64,000 nucleotides of DNA from Gracilibacillus massiliensis (GTDB lineage Bacteria > Bacillota > Bacilli > Bacillales > Amphibacillaceae): contig NZ_CZRP01000013.1 of assembly GCF_001458115.1 (NCBI RefSeq), positions 930,001 to 994,000 on the forward strand. The letters run 5' to 3'. The notes under the pieces are model-generated. The model searched no databases and was not told the DNA's origin. It saw only the letters and a list, made by a program, of their open reading frames with translations. The translations under genes were made by a program, and so were the position numbers. Shown here piece after piece: positions 61,468 through 64,000 of this stretch; position 1 is the first letter of the stretch; each line of letters begins with the position of its first letter.

Positions 61468-62536
61468 GATATGTTGGTAAGTTAACCTGATAGCCAATGC
61501 CTGGTTGATCTGGCAAGGTGACATAACCATCATGCACTTCCACTTCTGGTCTGATGATATCCTGATGCCAATATCGGTTCGATGCACCAGGATCTGCTGG
61601 GAATTGAAAGTTTGGTAAGGTTGCTAATGCTAGTGACTGTACGCGTCCAACACCCGCTTCGAGCATGCCCCCGCACCAGACGGGAATGTTATGCTTCTGA
61701 CAATAGTCATGGATAGCAATCCCATTTGTGAAACCTCCGACCTTTGCTAACTTGATGCTGATCACTTTGCAACTCTTTAGTTCGATTGCGGTTTTCACAT
61801 CTGCTAAAGTATTTACGCTCTCATCTAAACAAATTGGCGTTGTCAGCTGTTCTTGCAGCTTTGCGTGATCAATAAAGTCATCATGTGCTAAAGGTTGCTC
61901 GATCATCATCAAGTTGAATTGATCGAGTTTTTTTAGATGGTCGATATCTTTCAGTGTGTACGCAGAATTAGCATCGACCATTAATGGTATTGTCGGGAAG
62001 TGCTCGCGTACCTTTTCTAATAAATAAAGATCGTGACTTGGTTTAATTTTTAATTTTATTCGTTGATAGCCGTTGTCTAGTGCTTGTTGAATTTTAGTGA
62101 GCAATTGCTGATCGTTTGATTGGACGCCTATTGCTGCTCCGACGGGAATTTTATTCGTTGTACCACCTATAACTTGATAGAGCGGTTTTTTTTGTTGTTT
62201 AGCGTAAAGATCCCAGACCGCTCCCTCTATTGCTGTTTTCGCCATCTGATTGCGCCTGACTTGATGAAGCTCGAGTTCTTGAGGATGTTCTATTCTTTGT
62301 GTTTTGATCAATGGCCACAGATGCTGCTCGATCATATGTTGGACCGTATCTGTCGTTTCCTCTGTATACCAAGGTGAATCAAATGCCACAGATTCACCAT
62401 AGCCTTTTCTTCCCTCTTGATCAATCAATTCAGTGATGATCACATCTTTTTCTTTAATAGTTGTTAAGCTGTTCGCAAATGGATACTTAAGTGGCATCTT
62501 AAATCGATGAATCCTTAATTTTTTGAAAGCTAGCAT
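61451..62536 (-). CDS. menC: o-Succinylbenzoate synthase / N-succinylamino acid racemase
   Basis: Enolase-superfamily enzyme. 361 residues. Capping domain (~1-125), then barrel with KxK in RIKLKIKP, metal ligands DANSAY, MIEQPL and LDES, and IKLAKVGG plus GGMLEAGVGR. The set fits NSAR/OSBS enzymes, which dehydrate SHCHC to OSB for menaquinone or racemise N-succinyl amino acids. No other men genes are near, so racemase use is possible. Start ATG after AAAAGGAGCCGCTCATA. It converges on lipL with an 8-bp overlap. Confidence 0.85.
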   Translation of the reverse strand: MLAFKKLRIHRFKMPLKYPFANSLTTIKEKDVIITELIDQEGRKGYGESVAFDSPWYTEETTDTVQHMIEQHLWPLIKTQRIEHPQELELHQVRRNQMAKTAIEGAVWDLYAKQQKKPLYQVIGGTTNKIPVGAAIGVQSNDQQLLTKIQQALDNGYQRIKLKIKPSHDLYLLEKVREHFPTIPLMVDANSAYTLKDIDHLKKLDQFNLMMIEQPLAHDDFIDHAKLQEQLTTPICLDESVNTLADVKTAIELKSCKVISIKLAKVGGFTNGIAIHDYCQKHNIPVWCGGMLEAGVGRVQSLALATLPNFQFPADPGASNRYWHQDIIRPEVEVHDGYVTLPDQPGIGYQVNLPTYQKALI

Positions 62537-62550
62537 TATGAGCGGCTCCT

Positions 62551-62667
62551 TTTATGGCCACTTTAATGTGTTTTATGGCCACTTTTGATACTTTTATGGC
62601 CACTTTCCGTACTTTTATGGCCACTTTTTTATACTTTATGGCCACTTTCGATACTTTTATGGCCACT
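62551..62667 (-). repeat. 21-bp word array 7 (TTTATGGCCACTTT x6)
   Basis: GGCCAC starts at 62556, 62577, 62598, 62619, 62640 and 62661, exactly 21 bp apart. The array begins 15 bp from the menC start and ends inside the NERD gene: its last two copies encode the C-terminal SGHKSIESGHKV. On the menC sense strand the word reads AAAGTGGCCATAAA. Confidence 0.93.
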
Positions 62668-63639
62668 TTTACTTTTCGTGATCGTTAATAACTCTGGATG
62701 AGCATAATAAACTGCCTTTTTCACACCAAACTTTATATATCCTGCTCTCTTGATTAGCTTCCTCGTAGCTTCTAATGATTCTAATTGCAAAAAATCTTGA
62801 ACTAACTTTGATGTTAATCTGTTTTGCGTAAGTAGCGCTAAAGCATACAAGACCGGAATATGCGCATCGGTACTGCGGTGCTCACACTTGATGCATTGCC
62901 AACGCATCCGTTCACGAATCATCGCACGATTTTGACAGCGAGGACAAGGGATGCCTTTCTTAAGATCTTCCCACAAAATATGATGTTTTTCCAGTATCGG
63001 ACTCAATTTTTCATGATGATGTTGGATAAGTAATGCAGCTAGATGTTGGTTGCTAACTTTAGGATCAATGGGAGGGTGTTTTTGCGAATGTTTTTCTAAT
63101 ACGAAAGGAACAGCTTGTCCAGTTATTACACGTGCAAATTCGGGATAGTCGTTTAACTTCAAGATTACTCGAGGATTAACAAAAACAGCATATCGATATG
63201 TGGGCAAACTCTCCTTTTGCTGGTCGATCAAAAATGTTCTAAGATTCGCATACTGGCGATCCACTTGCAAAATAGGATCAGTAAAAGACTCTGTGATTCC
63301 TTCTTTACTTCGTGTTAACTGATTCGCTTTTGCATCAAAATGAATTTCTCCATTGTGTCCTTTCACTTCAAATAGGACACGAAAACTTGAAGCTAAAACG
63401 AGCCAATCGATTTGAAAAGGGATATTTTCTTCGATTCTGAGTCTTTTAATAAAGGTTAATGAGGGTACATTTGCTTGTCTGAGGAAGAATTCGAGGCTGT
63501 CTTCACTTGTTTCTCCTATGTCTGTGATTCGAAATTTCTCGACAATTTGAGGGTGTGTAGGATGTTGTTCTGGAAGCAGTTCGAGGAGTGCCTGGTATTG
63601 CTGCCACTTTAGTGAGGATGGTGGAATCACTTTTTCCAC
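62629..63639 (-). CDS. NERD-domain protein with zinc ribbon
   Basis: 336 residues. A NERD (nuclease-related) domain at ~35-175 (EDSLEFFLRQANVPS, FQIDWLVLASSFRVLFEVKGHNG, with E and K of the core) and a C4 zinc ribbon (CPRCQ...CIKCEH) at ~230-255, then an HTH-like tail. Family members are thought to process DNA or RNA. GTG at 63639 is used; a second GTG three codons on has the better GGAG spacing. The last ~10 residues come from the word array, so the natural end may have been replaced. Confidence 0.75.
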   Translation of the reverse strand: MEKVIPPSSLKWQQYQALLELLPEQHPTHPQIVEKFRITDIGETSEDSLEFFLRQANVPSLTFIKRLRIEENIPFQIDWLVLASSFRVLFEVKGHNGEIHFDAKANQLTRSKEGITESFTDPILQVDRQYANLRTFLIDQQKESLPTYRYAVFVNPRVILKLNDYPEFARVITGQAVPFVLEKHSQKHPPIDPKVSNQHLAALLIQHHHEKLSPILEKHHILWEDLKKGIPCPRCQNRAMIRERMRWQCIKCEHRSTDAHIPVLYALALLTQNRLTSKLVQDFLQLESLEATRKLIKRAGYIKFGVKKAVYYAHPELLTITKSKSGHKSIESGHKV

Positions 63640-63665
63640 TCCTTTCCTTTTTCAAAAAGTATAGC

Positions 63666-64000
<335 letters not shown>

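Overview
This 64-kb window is AT-rich chromosome from a spore-forming member of the Bacillaceae. Gene order follows the Bacillus subtilis segment from spoIIQ through the atp operon, upp-glyA, ywlC-spoIIR-prmC-prfA, rho-murAB-fba-spo0F-pyrG-rpoE, argS-speE-pbpG-ywhD, to ywgA-ywfO-lipL-pta. Strongly acidic tails (SpoIIQ, SpoIIR, RpoE) and the repertoire suggest a halotolerant genus close to Oceanobacillus, Virgibacillus or Gracilibacillus; that placement is inference. Most genes are on the minus strand.

Layout. 1-6.1 kb: end of an AimR-like receptor gene, a composite inverted repeat, spoIIQ, spoIID, murAA, ywmB, ywzB. 6.2-14 kb: a complete atp operon with atpI and atpZ, interrupted twice by the same hairpin repeat. 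14-24 kb: subtilisin-like protease, upp, glyA, ywlG, rpiB, an MCP, ywlE, mntP, ywlC. 24-25 kb: a dead IS200-type element. 25-38 kb: spoIIR, prmC, prfA, tdk, rpmE, rho, murAB, fba, spo0F, pyrG (with a CTP-sensing leader), rpoE and a P-loop kinase. 38-50 kb: cls, argS, ywiB, a second AimR-like gene, speB/speE, pbpG, ywhD, a tautomerase. 50-57 kb: an accessory island with one intact methyltransferase gene, one broken one, and a 1,563-residue FecR-domain surface protein built from 204-residue repeats. 57-64 kb: ywgA, ywfO, a YtvA-type LOV photoreceptor whose only plausible start is ACG, lipL, menC, a NERD protein, and the end of pta.

The least explained structure is between genes. Seven intergenic regions carry a short-word array. 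Five use a strict 21-bp pitch (one 20-bp step), one uses 52 bp (10 copies) and one 51 bp (4 copies), close to 2 or 5 turns of B-DNA. Each locus has its own conserved word; four of the words on the downstream gene's sense strand resemble TG(T/G)CC(R)NTAAA. In both divergent intergenic regions the word flips orientation at the midpoint, so each gene sees it in the same direction. Separately, five loci carry ~130-bp hairpin units, normally as inverted pairs ending in TACGACATAA/TTATGTCGTA. One unit has been interrupted by a 163-bp MITE with a perfect 16-bp TIR and a 9-bp target duplication.
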